This document shows positions 16,643-25,702 of a stretch of 64,000 nucleotides of DNA, one piece after another. The translations under genes were made by a program, and so were the position numbers. The notes under the pieces are model-generated. The model did no database searches. It was not told where the DNA came from and saw only the letters and a program-made list of their open reading frames with translations. Every line of letters begins with the position of its first letter. Position 1 is the stretch's first letter. Source of the stretch: Sphaerisporangium album (GTDB lineage: Bacteria; Actinomycetota; Actinomycetes; Streptosporangiales; Streptosporangiaceae); the NCBI RefSeq assembly GCF_003323745.1, contig NZ_QOIL01000009.1, forward strand, positions 268,151-332,150, read 5' to 3'.

Positions 16643-17983
16643 CTAGGCGGACCTCGGCGCGGGCTCGGGGGCGGACGGTACGCGCAGGACGAAGTGATCG
16701 GGGGCCTGGTCGAAGACGCCGCCGGCGGGGTCGTCCAGGCCGCCCTGTCTGATCACGTCGTGCTCGGGCCGCAGGATGTCCCTGACCACGAAGGCCGCCA
16801 TGATCGCGATCGTCAGCACCCGGCCCCAGACGGCCGTGTAGTACGCGCCGTCGCCGATGCCGAACGCCTCGTTGCCCGGCTGCTGGGCGACCAGGTAGAG
16901 CCAGATCGCGAAGAAGTACCAGCATTCGGCCACCTGCCACAGCACCAGCGGCTTCCAGTTCGGCCGCGCCAGCACCGCGAACGGCACGAGCCACAGCACG
17001 TACTGCGGAGACCACACCTTGTTGGTGACCATGAACGCGGCCAGCACCAGGAAGACCAGCTGCATCAGCCTCGGCCTGGTCGGGGCGGTGAAGGTCAGCA
17101 CGGCGACGGCCAGGCAGAGCACCGCGAACGACGCGATTCCCAGCATGTCCAGCCTTTCGCCGTCCCCGAGGAAGGGCCACTGCTCCCGCTGGAAGAAGAA
17201 CCACACCGATCCCCAGTCGGCGCCGCGCTCGCTGCTGAAGACGTAGAACCTCTTCCAGCCGTCGAACGCGAGCACCATGATCGGCAGGTTGACGACCACC
17301 CACGTCACCACGGTGCCGCCGAGCGCCCACAGGAACGCGGGGAACCTGCGGGTGCGCAGGGCGAGCAGGAACAACGGGCCGAAGAAGACGACCGGGTAGA
17401 ACTTGGTGGCGATGGCGAGCCCGAGGAGCACGCCGGTCAGGACGTGTCGGCGCCGCGACCAGGCGAGGAAGGCGCCGAGGCTCAGCGCGCCGCACAGCAG
17501 GTCCCAGTTGATGAACGCCGTGAGGATCACCGCGGGAGCGATCGCGTACCAGGCGGCGTCCCACGGCCGTCCCTGGACGCCCGCCAGCATCGCCATGATG
17601 ACGACGCCGGCGACCAGGGACAGCCCCATGACCAGCACGGTGAGGTCGAAGAACCACACCCCCGGCTCGTTCAGCCCGGACACGAGCTTCTGGATGACCC
17701 ACATCAGGCCGCCGATGCCGACCGGATACTCGACGGGATGCCCGAAGTACGGGGCCATGCCCTGGTCGAGCTTCTCGTTCCACCACAGCGGATAGATGTC
17801 GGTGTAGCAGAACCTCAGGAACTGCTGCGTGCCGTCGTTCCACGCGCCGCCGAACCGGCACGGCGCCTTCCAGGCGTAGGCCAGCACCGCGCCGAGGGCC
17901 GCGAACAGCCCCACCGGCACCAGGGGCAGCATCGCGCGGGCCGCGGGCACGGCGGAGTCGGGGACGTAGGTCGGTCGGCTCAT
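16643..17983 (-). CDS. GT87-family membrane glycosyltransferase
   Basis: A 446-aa polytopic GT-C protein of the DUF2029/GT87 family (relatives include mycobacterial alpha-mannosyltransferases of lipoglycan synthesis). Many helices are visible. Motifs typical of the group are LLGLAIATKFYPVVFFGP and a long extracytoplasmic loop after the first helix with DIYPLWWNEKLDQG. Start at ATG 17983; a longer open frame upstream lies over the end of the PBP gene. It follows the PBP gene by 13 bp, so the two are co-transcribed, matching the ponA-GT87 order of mycobacteria. Confidence 0.85.
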   Translation of the reverse strand: MSRPTYVPDSAVPAARAMLPLVPVGLFAALGAVLAYAWKAPCRFGGAWNDGTQQFLRFCYTDIYPLWWNEKLDQGMAPYFGHPVEYPVGIGGLMWVIQKLVSGLNEPGVWFFDLTVLVMGLSLVAGVVIMAMLAGVQGRPWDAAWYAIAPAVILTAFINWDLLCGALSLGAFLAWSRRRHVLTGVLLGLAIATKFYPVVFFGPLFLLALRTRRFPAFLWALGGTVVTWVVVNLPIMVLAFDGWKRFYVFSSERGADWGSVWFFFQREQWPFLGDGERLDMLGIASFAVLCLAVAVLTFTAPTRPRLMQLVFLVLAAFMVTNKVWSPQYVLWLVPFAVLARPNWKPLVLWQVAECWYFFAIWLYLVAQQPGNEAFGIGDGAYYTAVWGRVLTIAIMAAFVVRDILRPEHDVIRQGGLDDPAGGVFDQAPDHFVLRVPSAPEPAPRSA

Positions 17984-17996
17984 GGGGCGTCTCTCG

Positions 17997-20807
17997 TTAC
18001 CGGGAGGACGGGGTGGGCGCCGGCCGGCGTCCTCCCGAGGGTGTCGGGGTCGGCGTGGCCGAGTTCGCCGGCGCCTCCCCCGTGTTGAACGGGTCGGCGC
18101 CGTGGTTGCCGTTGTTGCACGAATCGTCCCATGGCAGGCAGCCGCCGTCGCCGCCACCGCCCTGGTCCCCTTCGCCGTTGTCGGCGGGCGGCCAGTTGTC
18201 GTCGGTGGGGAACCCGGGGTCGCCGCTCGGAGTCGGTGTCGGGGTGGGCACCGGCTTGGGCGCGAGGTCGAGCGGTGAGCCGATGTTGGACGGCGGCGGG
18301 AACTCCTCGGCCTTCTGGCCCTTCATCGCCTCCGCCATGAACGCCCGCCAGACGCGCGCCGGGACGGTGCCGCCGTCGAAGTTGTTGCCCAGCGACAGCT
18401 CGGCCCCGGTCTTGCGGTCCTCTTTGTACATCCCGACCGCGGCGGAGAGTTGCGGGGTGAAGCCGACGAACCACGCTTCCTTGTTGTCGTTGTTCGTCCC
18501 GGTCTTGCCGGCGACCGGACGGTCGGACAGCGCCGCCGCCGTACCCGTGCCGCCCTTCACCACCGACCGCAGCGCCACGATGGCGTCGGCCGCGACCTCC
18601 TCGGAGATGACCTGCTTCGGCGTCTTGTCCTCGGCGATGATCTGCACGCCCTTGGGATTGACGACGCGGATCACCGTGTGGGTCTGGTAGTGCTTGCCGT
18701 GGTTGGCGAAGATCGAGTAGCCGCCCGCCTGCTCGACGGGCGTCACGCCGGCGCTGCCGATGGAGAACAGGAACTTGTGCTCCTCGACGTCCTTGTCCAG
18801 GCTGTCCTTGCTGAGCCCGGCCTCCTCGGCTATGCGCTTGACCGCGTCCAGCCCGACCTCGGCGCCCATCTGGCCGTAGGCCGTGTTGATGGAGTGCTGG
18901 GTCGCGTAGATGATGTCCATGGCCGACGGCGCCGAGTGGCCGTTGGAGATCGGGGTCGTCCCCTCCAGCTTGAGCGGCTGCTTGCCGGTCACGTAGCTCT
19001 TGAGGCTGTGCCCGGCCTCCAGCCACGCGGCGAGCACGTACGGCTTGAACGCCGACGCCGCCTGCTTGCGCGCCTGGAACGCCTCGTTGAACTGGTCGGG
19101 GTGCTTGCCCAGGTAGTCGTTGCCGCCGTAGAACGCGATGACGCGGCCGTTGGTCGGGTCGACGGCGGCCAGGCCGGTGTGAACCTCCTTGGGCAGCCCG
19201 GACGTCGTCTGGACCACCGCCGTCCTCGCGGCCTTCATGAGGTTCTTGTCGAACGTGGTGTAGATCTTGTACCCGCCGGTCTCGATCTCCGAGCGCGGCA
19301 GACCCTTGGCCTCCAGCTCCTTGAGCGCCTCGGTCAGCATGTAGCCGCGCAGCCCGCCGAACGACTCGTTGTCCCTGCGGGGCTTGGGCTTGGGGAACTT
19401 CAGCGTGGAGGGGTAGTTCCCGTACTCCTGCGGGTTGATCTCGGCCATCTGCTTCAGCACGTAGGTGAAGCGGAACTGCGTGCCGGAGTAGTTCTTCTTC
19501 TCCTCGGCGATGTCGAACTGGCCCGGCTGCTGGATGCGGCCCGCGAGGTAGGCGCCCTCGGCCGGCGTGAGCTTCTTGGCGCCGTGGCCGAAGAACTCCA
19601 CCGCCGCCGCCTCGATGCCGTAGGTGTTGCGGCCGAAGGAGACGGTGTTCAGGTAGTACTCGAGGACCTTGTCCTTCGACCACTCCTTGTCGAGCTTGAC
19701 GGCGATGAAGATCTCTTTGATCTTCCGCTTGATCGCCCGCTCGTTGCTGAGGCCCTTGAAGTAGTTCCTGGCCATCTGCTGGGTGATCGTGGACGCGCCC
19801 TGGACCTGCGCGCCGGTGGCGGTGCTCCATGCCGAGCGCACGATGCCGGACAGCGAGATGCCCGCGTCGCTGTAGAAGGTCTTGTTCTCGGCGGCGATCA
19901 CGGCGTCGCGGACGTACTTCGGCACGGTGTCGAGCGCGACGGCGCGGCGCTCGGTGCCGAGCCTGGCCATGAGGCTGTTGTCGCCGTAGTAGAAGGTGCT
20001 GCCCTGGGCGGTCGCCTGGTCCTGGGCGTCCTGCTCGGTGGGCAGCACCGTGTTGGCGTACGCGACGGCGATCATGCCGAAGACGCCGGCGGCCAGCACG
20101 GCGAAGCCGACCATCACGATCTTCCAGTTGGGGAGGAACCGCCTCCAGCCCCTGCGACGGCCCGGGGGCTCGCCGCCGCCCTTCGCACGCCGCCGGCCGG
20201 GGCCGCCGCCATCCCCGTCACCGGGACCGCGTCCGCCGGGACCGGGAGGAGGACCGCCGCGGCCCCTGCGGCCACGGCCGTCCAGATCGCGGCTGACCAC
20301 GGTGTCCGAATTGGTGACGCCCGGAGCTTCCCGCCGGGGAGTGCCCTGGGGACGCGGCGCCCCTACCTGGCCCATCGACTGGGTGTCCTCAAAGGCGGCC
20401 TCCGGGCGTCGCTGCCGGGGCTCGCCGGGACCGCCCGGGCCGCCCCGCGGGTCGGCCGGGCGCTGCCTCGGCCTCCCCTGGCCGCCGGAACGCGGGTCTC
20501 CGGCGCCGGCGAGCGCGTCGCCCATGCCTGATCGTTGGCGCGGATCACCCGCATTGGGCCGGGCCGGGCCGGTACGGCCGGACGGCGCGCCCCGATCACC
20601 GTCCTGCGGCGGCGCGGAACGCCGGGGCGCGGGCTGCGGAGTCGGTGCGGAATGCGATGCCGGGTATCCACCGGCGGGCGCGCCCCCCTCGGGCGAGCGA
20701 CGGCGCCGCCCGGGACGTGCCGATCCGCCGGGGCCCTCGGAAGGGTCCGGGCGTCCGGTCGGCTCGGGGCCATAGCTGCTGTAACTCACGCGTCCTCGTT
20801 GGGTCAT
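17997..20807 (-). CDS. Class A penicillin-binding protein (transglycosylase/transpeptidase)
   Basis: A 936-aa bifunctional peptidoglycan synthase, PonA1-like. Residues 1-225 are a disordered Pro/Gly/Arg-rich cytoplasmic tail and 229-251 the membrane anchor. The GT51 domain has AENKTFYSDAG (about 306-316; Asn and Asp where the E. coli motif has Asp and His, as in other actinobacterial enzymes) and GASTITQQM (337-345). The transpeptidase has S585-AF-K588, S639-I-N641 and K768-T-G770. A Pro/Thr/Gly-rich tail with two Cys follows. An upstream start at 20855 is possible but lacks support. Confidence 0.95.
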   Translation of the reverse strand: MTQRGRVSYSSYGPEPTGRPDPSEGPGGSARPGRRRRSPEGGAPAGGYPASHSAPTPQPAPRRSAPPQDGDRGAPSGRTGPARPNAGDPRQRSGMGDALAGAGDPRSGGQGRPRQRPADPRGGPGGPGEPRQRRPEAAFEDTQSMGQVGAPRPQGTPRREAPGVTNSDTVVSRDLDGRGRRGRGGPPPGPGGRGPGDGDGGGPGRRRAKGGGEPPGRRRGWRRFLPNWKIVMVGFAVLAAGVFGMIAVAYANTVLPTEQDAQDQATAQGSTFYYGDNSLMARLGTERRAVALDTVPKYVRDAVIAAENKTFYSDAGISLSGIVRSAWSTATGAQVQGASTITQQMARNYFKGLSNERAIKRKIKEIFIAVKLDKEWSKDKVLEYYLNTVSFGRNTYGIEAAAVEFFGHGAKKLTPAEGAYLAGRIQQPGQFDIAEEKKNYSGTQFRFTYVLKQMAEINPQEYGNYPSTLKFPKPKPRRDNESFGGLRGYMLTEALKELEAKGLPRSEIETGGYKIYTTFDKNLMKAARTAVVQTTSGLPKEVHTGLAAVDPTNGRVIAFYGGNDYLGKHPDQFNEAFQARKQAASAFKPYVLAAWLEAGHSLKSYVTGKQPLKLEGTTPISNGHSAPSAMDIIYATQHSINTAYGQMGAEVGLDAVKRIAEEAGLSKDSLDKDVEEHKFLFSIGSAGVTPVEQAGGYSIFANHGKHYQTHTVIRVVNPKGVQIIAEDKTPKQVISEEVAADAIVALRSVVKGGTGTAAALSDRPVAGKTGTNNDNKEAWFVGFTPQLSAAVGMYKEDRKTGAELSLGNNFDGGTVPARVWRAFMAEAMKGQKAEEFPPPSNIGSPLDLAPKPVPTPTPTPSGDPGFPTDDNWPPADNGEGDQGGGGDGGCLPWDDSCNNGNHGADPFNTGEAPANSATPTPTPSGGRRPAPTPSSR

Positions 20808-20888
20808 CTGGCGATCGGAGGGTCTTCGACGTCTACACGGTGGGCGGGAGGGCATGCCTTCCCGGACGGGAATCTCGGCCGCGACGGG

Positions 20889-21296
20889 CTAGGTCTCGGC
20901 GATCCGCCCGTCCGTGCCGGAGCCGCTCGGAGGCCCGCCGTTGCCCAGGACGAAGGAAACCGTCAGGTGATTCCATGAACAACCTTGGCAGACCTCGACC
21001 ACGTAGACCCGGAATTCCTCGTATTCACGGGCCATCTGAACAAGGTCTGACGTGGCCTTTACACGTCCTGCGCTGCGACCTAACTGGTCGCCGTACACAT
21101 ATGTGACATGGGTCACGTTCCGGTGCTCGCAGATCGGGCAGACGCGCTGCGTGGCCTCCCCGTGGAACCGAGCCGCACGGAGGAGGTACGGATGAGCATC
21201 ACACACGTCACGCCTGGTCATGCGACCGGAGCGGAGCGACTGGAGGGTCGCCCGCTTCGCGAGGCCGTAGTCCACGACCCCTCGCTGTGACCACAT
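20889..21296 (-). CDS. DUF5318 family protein
   Basis: A 135-aa conserved actinobacterial protein of unknown function, recognised by VDYGLAKRATLQSLRSG, DVCDAHPYLLRAARFHGE and EVCQGCSWNHL. Two Cys pairs, CPIC near residue 54 and CQGC near 104, probably make a zinc ribbon. In mycobacteria the family member lies next to ponA, the same neighbourhood as here (81 bp upstream of the PBP gene). No enzymatic role is known. Confidence 0.82.
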   Translation of the reverse strand: MWSQRGVVDYGLAKRATLQSLRSGRMTRRDVCDAHPYLLRAARFHGEATQRVCPICEHRNVTHVTYVYGDQLGRSAGRVKATSDLVQMAREYEEFRVYVVEVCQGCSWNHLTVSFVLGNGGPPSGSGTDGRIAET

Positions 21297-21386
21297 GAGC
21301 GTCAGACTACGACTTTTTTATCTATTCCGCCCATCCGCTTGACGGTTTCACCGATTGCAGACTATGCCGAGCGGACGTATCCTCAG

Positions 21387-21407
21387 GATGTATCGACTCG
21401 ATACATC
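21387..21407. promoter_or_regulatory. PadR operator palindrome
   Basis: Perfect 10-bp inverted repeat, arms GATGTATCGA and TCGATACATC around one central base, 15 bp before the padR start. Its size and ATGTA...TACAT-like ends fit PadR-family operators. It is probably an autoregulatory site that also controls the downstream ino1. Confidence 0.7.
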
Positions 21408-21421
21408 GTCAGGACACATCG

Positions 21422-22099
21422 GTGCGAGAGGGGGCGGTTCCAGTGGCTGTCGGCAGAGGCGGGGTCCTGGAACTCGCCGTGCTCGGCTCGCTTCACGAGA
21501 CACCCCTGCACGGCTACGAGCTGCGCAAACGGCTCAACGCCCTGCTCGGCATGTTCCGGGCGTTCTCCTACGGCTCGCTCTACCCGTGCCTGCGGCAGTT
21601 GCTGGCCGCGGGGCTCATCGCGGAGGAGCCGCCGGACGAGCACGCCCCCGGCTCGGCGGCGCAGAACGCGCGGGACGTCACCCCGCCGCTCGCCGGCCGT
21701 CGATCGAAGATCGTGTACAAGCTCACCGCCGAGGGCAAGGAGCGCCTGCAGGAGCTGCTCACCCAGGCGGGCCCCTCCTCATGGGAGGACGAGAGTTTCG
21801 GAGTCCACTTCGCCTTCTTCCGCCACACAGAGGCGGAAGTACGGCTGCGCATCCTCGAAGGGCGCAGGAGCCGCCTCGAAGAACGCCTGGACGGCGTTCG
21901 CACGGCTCTGGCGCGCACACGTGAGCGACTGGACAGCTACACCCTGGAATTGCAGCGCCACGGCTTGGAGTCGGTCGAACGCGAGGTCCGCTGGCTCAAC
22001 GAGCTGATCGATACCGAACGGGCGCAGGCCGTCCGGGCGAAAGAGGACAGGTCGCAGGCGAAGGACGCCGGGCCCGTTCCCGATAAGACGAATGAGTAA
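21422..22099 (+). CDS. PadR-family transcriptional regulator
   Basis: A 225-aa regulator. A winged helix occupies residues about 12-100 ([20 protein letters not shown], then [17 protein letters not shown]). Its wing is enlarged by an insertion with [17 protein letters not shown], and a C-terminal coiled-coil dimer arm follows ([21 protein letters not shown]). The gene is 13 bp from the inositol-phosphate synthase gene. This pair is conserved in actinobacteria, so control of inositol supply is a fair inference. Start GTG 21422; a GTG seven codons later is possible. Confidence 0.88.
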   Translation: MREGAVPVAVGRGGVLELAVLGSLHETPLHGYELRKRLNALLGMFRAFSYGSLYPCLRQLLAAGLIAEEPPDEHAPGSAAQNARDVTPPLAGRRSKIVYKLTAEGKERLQELLTQAGPSSWEDESFGVHFAFFRHTEAEVRLRILEGRRSRLEERLDGVRTALARTRERLDSYTLELQRHGLESVEREVRWLNELIDTERAQAVRAKEDRSQAKDAGPVPDKTNE

Positions 22100-22112
22100 A
22101 GGAGCGAGTGCG

Positions 22113-23192
22113 ATGGGTTCCGTGCGCGTAGCCATCGTCGGTGTCGGTAATTGTGCCGCGGCGCTGGTGCAGGGCGTGCATTTCTACAGGGACGCCGACC
22201 CCGCCAGCCGGGTGCCGGGCCTGATGCACGTCCGGTTCGGCGACTACCACGTCGGCGACGTGGAGTTCGTGGCGGCGTTCGACGTCGACGCCAAGAAGGT
22301 CGGCCGCGACCTCTCCGAGGCGATCGTCGCCTCCGAGAACAACACGATCAAGATCTGCGACGTGCCGCCCACGGGCGTCACCGTCCAGCGTGGTCCCACC
22401 TATGACGGCCTCGGGGAGTACTACCTCGAGATGATCGAGGAGTCGGACGAGTCGCCGGTCGACGTGGTCGCGGCGCTCAAGGCCGCCAAGGTCGACGTCC
22501 TGGTGTCCTACCTCCCCGTGGGCTCGGAGGAGGCCGACCGCTACTACGCGCAGTGCGCCATCGACGCCGGCGTGGCCTTCGTCAACGCGCTGCCCGTCTT
22601 CATCGCCTCCGACCCGGTCTGGGCGCAGAAGTTCACCGACGCGGGCGTCCCGATCATCGGCGACGACATCAAGTCCCAGGTCGGCGCCACCATCACCCAC
22701 CGCGTCATGGCCAAGCTCTTCGAGGACCGCGGGGTCGAGCTGCTGCGCACGTACCAGCTCAACTTCGGCGGCAACATGGACTTCATGAACATGCTGGAGC
22801 GCAAGCGCCTCCAGTCCAAGAAGATCTCCAAGACGCAGTCGGTCACCTCGCAGATCCCGCACGAGATGGGCAAGGCCGACGTCCACATCGGCCCCTCCGA
22901 CCATGTGCCGTGGCTCGACGACCGCAAGTGGGCCTACGTCCGCCTGGAGGGCAAGTCCTTCGGCGACACCCCGCTGAACCTGGAGTACAAGCTCGAGGTG
23001 TGGGACTCGCCCAACTCCGCCGGCGTCATCATCGACGCGGTCCGCGCCGCCAAGATCGCGCTCGACCGCGGCATCGGCGGCCCGATCCTGTCGGCGTCGT
23101 CCTACTTCATGAAGTCGCCGCCGGAGCAGTACTCCGACGACGAGGCCCGCGAGGCCGTGGAGAAGTTCATCCGCGGCGAGGTCGAGCGCTGA
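22113..23192 (+). CDS. ino1: Inositol-3-phosphate synthase
   Basis: Converts glucose 6-phosphate to 1L-myo-inositol 1-phosphate using NAD+, the first step to phosphatidylinositol, lipoglycans and mycothiol. At 359 aa it has actinobacterial size. Landmarks are the NAD-binding [39 protein letters not shown] and [11 protein letters not shown], followed by the Lys-rich active-site stretch around [11 protein letters not shown]. Start at ATG 22113, 8 nt after AAAGGAG. It is transcribed with padR and ends at a strong terminator. Confidence 0.96.
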   Translation: MGSVRVAIVGVGNCAAALVQGVHFYRDADPASRVPGLMHVRFGDYHVGDVEFVAAFDVDAKKVGRDLSEAIVASENNTIKICDVPPTGVTVQRGPTYDGLGEYYLEMIEESDESPVDVVAALKAAKVDVLVSYLPVGSEEADRYYAQCAIDAGVAFVNALPVFIASDPVWAQKFTDAGVPIIGDDIKSQVGATITHRVMAKLFEDRGVELLRTYQLNFGGNMDFMNMLERKRLQSKKISKTQSVTSQIPHEMGKADVHIGPSDHVPWLDDRKWAYVRLEGKSFGDTPLNLEYKLEVWDSPNSAGVIIDAVRAAKIALDRGIGGPILSASSYFMKSPPEQYSDDEAREAVEKFIRGEVER

Positions 23193-23230
23193 CCGCTCCT
23201 TCGCGGCTCCCGCGGTAGGCGGAGACGCAG

Positions 23231-23258
23231 GCGCCCGGTTCCACGTGAAACCGGGCGC
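23231..23258. terminator. Bidirectional terminator with a parS-like loop
   Basis: A perfect 10-bp stem (GCGCCCGGTT / AACCGGGCGC) with an 8-nt loop lies between the convergent ino1 and idi genes, followed by TTTC on the plus side. The loop and inner stem read GTTCCACGTGAAAC (23238-23251), one base off the parS core GTTTCACGTGAAAC found twice near parAB. Confidence 0.85.
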
Positions 23259-23281
23259 TTTCGCGTCTGCGGGTTCTCGGG

Positions 23282-23872
23282 CTAGCGAGGCCCGCGGGCC
23301 GCCGGGGGAAGGCCCGCCGGGTCGGCCACAGGCCAGGCGAAGGGGTCGGGGCCGAGGGCGGTGAGCAGCGGCACCTGCTGGGCGCACCACGGCGAGATCG
23401 CCAGCAGGCCGCTCATGACGTCGTCGGCGAACTCCTTCCACGGCATCCACCGCGTCGCGCCGACCTCGTCGGGGTTGGGGCTCGGGTCGCCGGAGACGAC
23501 GGCCCGGTAGACGGGGCACATCTCGTGCTCCACCGTCCCGTCGCTCATCACGGCGCGGTAGGCGAAGCCCGGCACCATCAGCTCGACGGTGGCGGCGGTG
23601 ATGCCGAGCTCGTAGGCCAGCCTGCGCGCCACCGCGTCCGCGGGCTTCTCGCCGGGCAGGGGATGGCCGCAGCAGCTGTTGGTCCACACCCCCGGCCAGG
23701 TGCGTTTGTGGGACGCGCGCCGGGTCAGCAGCACCCGCCCCTCGGCGTCGAACACATAGCTCGAGAACGCCAGATGCAGGGGGGTGTCGGCACCGTGCAC
23801 GATGCTCTTGGGCGCTGTGCCGATCGCTTCGCCCTCGGCGTCCACGAGCACGACATGTTCGTCATGGGTCAC
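23282..23872 (-). CDS. idi: Isopentenyl-diphosphate delta-isomerase, type I
   Basis: A 196-aa Nudix-fold enzyme interconverting IPP and DMAPP for isoprenoid synthesis. The active-site Cys lies in TNSCCGHP (near residue 67) and the catalytic Glu region is [18 protein letters not shown] and [13 protein letters not shown] are family landmarks. The GTG start is used. Convergent with ino1 across a shared terminator. In this actinomycete it would act on IPP from the MEP pathway. Confidence 0.94.
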   Translation of the reverse strand: MTHDEHVVLVDAEGEAIGTAPKSIVHGADTPLHLAFSSYVFDAEGRVLLTRRASHKRTWPGVWTNSCCGHPLPGEKPADAVARRLAYELGITAATVELMVPGFAYRAVMSDGTVEHEMCPVYRAVVSGDPSPNPDEVGATRWMPWKEFADDVMSGLLAISPWCAQQVPLLTALGPDPFAWPVADPAGLPPAARGPR

Positions 23873-24238
23873 GCGACCGAGATTACGTGATCATGTCGAT
23901 ACGCTCAGCCCCCGCCCCTGGCCGCGACCGGCAAACGTCGCAGAAGCATCAGTCACGGGCGGGCAAACCTCATCCCGGGTACACCAACCGTCTACCTGGT
24001 GAAACTTCGGAGAACCACAGAACCGTCACTCCTGGTACACCGACCTCCCCTGTCACGGCCCGCCACCCGGGCGGTCCTCGTCTTGGTAAACAAACGGAAG
24101 AAATCGCCGGGGTCGCGCGAGCGGGCTTCCGGCCCGGCATAGCGTGAGGCATGACCACATCCGGATCTCCTATCCCCGAGGGGACATCGGGGATGTTCCC
24201 GATGTTGGCCTTCGGACCCGGCCACTAGGCTGACCCGC
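23873..24238. other. 366-bp intergenic region between idi and the MFS gene
   Basis: No established gene. It contains a degenerate direct repeat (GGTACACCAACC at 23978-23989 and GGTACACCGACC at 24034-24045), a 25-codon open frame (24151-24228), and two overlapping perfect 8-bp inverted repeats (24172-24194 and 24184-24205). A TAGGCT -10-like hexamer lies 7 nt before the MFS start. It probably holds the idi promoter on the left and MFS control on the right. Confidence 0.6.
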
Positions 24239-25537
24239 GTGTCCTTCGTCTCCGACCTCCGCGCCGTCCTTCGAGTCCGGGACTTCAGACGTCTTTTCTC
24301 CACGCGTTTGGTCTCGCAGTTCTCCGACGGCATCTTCCAGTTCGCCGTGGTCGGGTACGCCTTCTTCACCCCGGAGAAGCAGACCAGCGCCACCGAGGCC
24401 GCCGTGGCGTTCGCCGTCCTGCTGCTGCCGTACTCCATCCTCGGGCCGTTCGCCGGGGTGTTCATCGACCGCTGGTCGCGCCGCCAGATCCTGGTGATCG
24501 CGCCGCTGGTCCGGGGGTCGCTGCTGACCGTCGCCGCGCTGCTCGTCGCGCTGGGCGCGCCCGACTGGTGCTTCTACACCGCGGCGCTCGCCGTGCTCGG
24601 CGTGAACCGCTTCTTCCTGTCCGCGCTCAGCGCCTCACTGCCCCACGTGGTGGAGCCCGAGCGCCTGATGCTCGCCAACGCGGTCACCCCGACCTCCGGA
24701 ACGGTCGCGACGTTCATCGGGGCGGGGGTCGGCTACCTGTTGCGGCTGGCCTTCGGCTCCGGCCACGGCGGCACGGCGCTGCTGCTCGTGGCCTCGGGCC
24801 TCATCTTCGGGGGCAGCGCGCTGATCGCCCTGACGATGCGGCGCGGCCTGCTCGGCCCCTCGTACGACCCCGGCCTGCCGCAGGCGCGCGAGGCCCTGCG
24901 CAACGTCGTCACAGGCCTTGCCGACGGCGCGCGGCACATCGTCCACCTGCGGTCGCCCGCGGCCGCGCTCGGGGGCATGGCCGCCCACCGGTTCCTGTAC
25001 GGCATGACCTTCGTGATGACCGTGATGCTGTACCGCTTCTACTTCACCACCGACGCCGAGGCGGGCCTGAACCACATCACCGGCGTGCTCGCGACCTCCG
25101 GGGTCGGGTTCTTCACCGCCGCGCTGATCACGCCGTGGGCGACCGAGCGCTTCCGCCCGGAGGCGTGGATTCCGATCATGCTGGCCACGTCCGGGGTGCT
25201 CGGGCTGCTGCTCTGCCTGCCGTTCCGCCAGCCCGGCTTCCTGGCGGCGGGCTTCGTGCTCGGCGTCACGGGGCAGAGCGTGAAGATCTGCACCGACACG
25301 ATCGTGCAGCGCGACGTCGAGGACGCCTACCTCGGCCGGGTCTTCTCCATCTACGACATGCTCTTCAACGGCACGTTGGTGCTGGCCGCGGCCGTCGCGG
25401 CGCTGATCCTGCCGGCCAACGGCAAGTCGTACACCGTGCTGACGATCGCCGCCGCCGGCTACCTGCTCAGCGCCCTCGGCTACCGCCTGCTGACGACCGA
25501 CGCCAAGCCCCGTACCCCCCAAGAAGTCACCCGCTGA
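24239..25537 (+). CDS. MFS transporter, exporter type
   Basis: A 432-aa major-facilitator protein with about 12 helices, of the group containing EntS-like exporters. After helix 2 comes the loop DRWSRRQILVIAPLVRG (the family's D-R-x-x-R-R motif). The second half starts after a charged central loop. The GTG start follows TAGGCT by 7 nt, so the message is probably leaderless. The gene stands alone, and its substrate is unknown. The odd hairpin-rich region just upstream suggests regulated expression. Confidence 0.87.
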   Translation: MSFVSDLRAVLRVRDFRRLFSTRLVSQFSDGIFQFAVVGYAFFTPEKQTSATEAAVAFAVLLLPYSILGPFAGVFIDRWSRRQILVIAPLVRGSLLTVAALLVALGAPDWCFYTAALAVLGVNRFFLSALSASLPHVVEPERLMLANAVTPTSGTVATFIGAGVGYLLRLAFGSGHGGTALLLVASGLIFGGSALIALTMRRGLLGPSYDPGLPQAREALRNVVTGLADGARHIVHLRSPAAALGGMAAHRFLYGMTFVMTVMLYRFYFTTDAEAGLNHITGVLATSGVGFFTAALITPWATERFRPEAWIPIMLATSGVLGLLLCLPFRQPGFLAAGFVLGVTGQSVKICTDTIVQRDVEDAYLGRVFSIYDMLFNGTLVLAAAVAALILPANGKSYTVLTIAAAGYLLSALGYRLLTTDAKPRTPQEVTR

Positions 25538-25702
25538 TCAGGCCACACCGTCCGCGGACGAACGCTCCGCGAACCTGCCGATTCCGAGCGCCGAATCCCG
25601 CCCCGGGTGGCCGGCTTTCCCGTCCGTGAGGCACGGCATGGCACGGCCGCTCCTGCCGGTGGCCGGTCTCACCGGAGATCGGCCCGCCGGGGGGCGAGGC
25701 GG

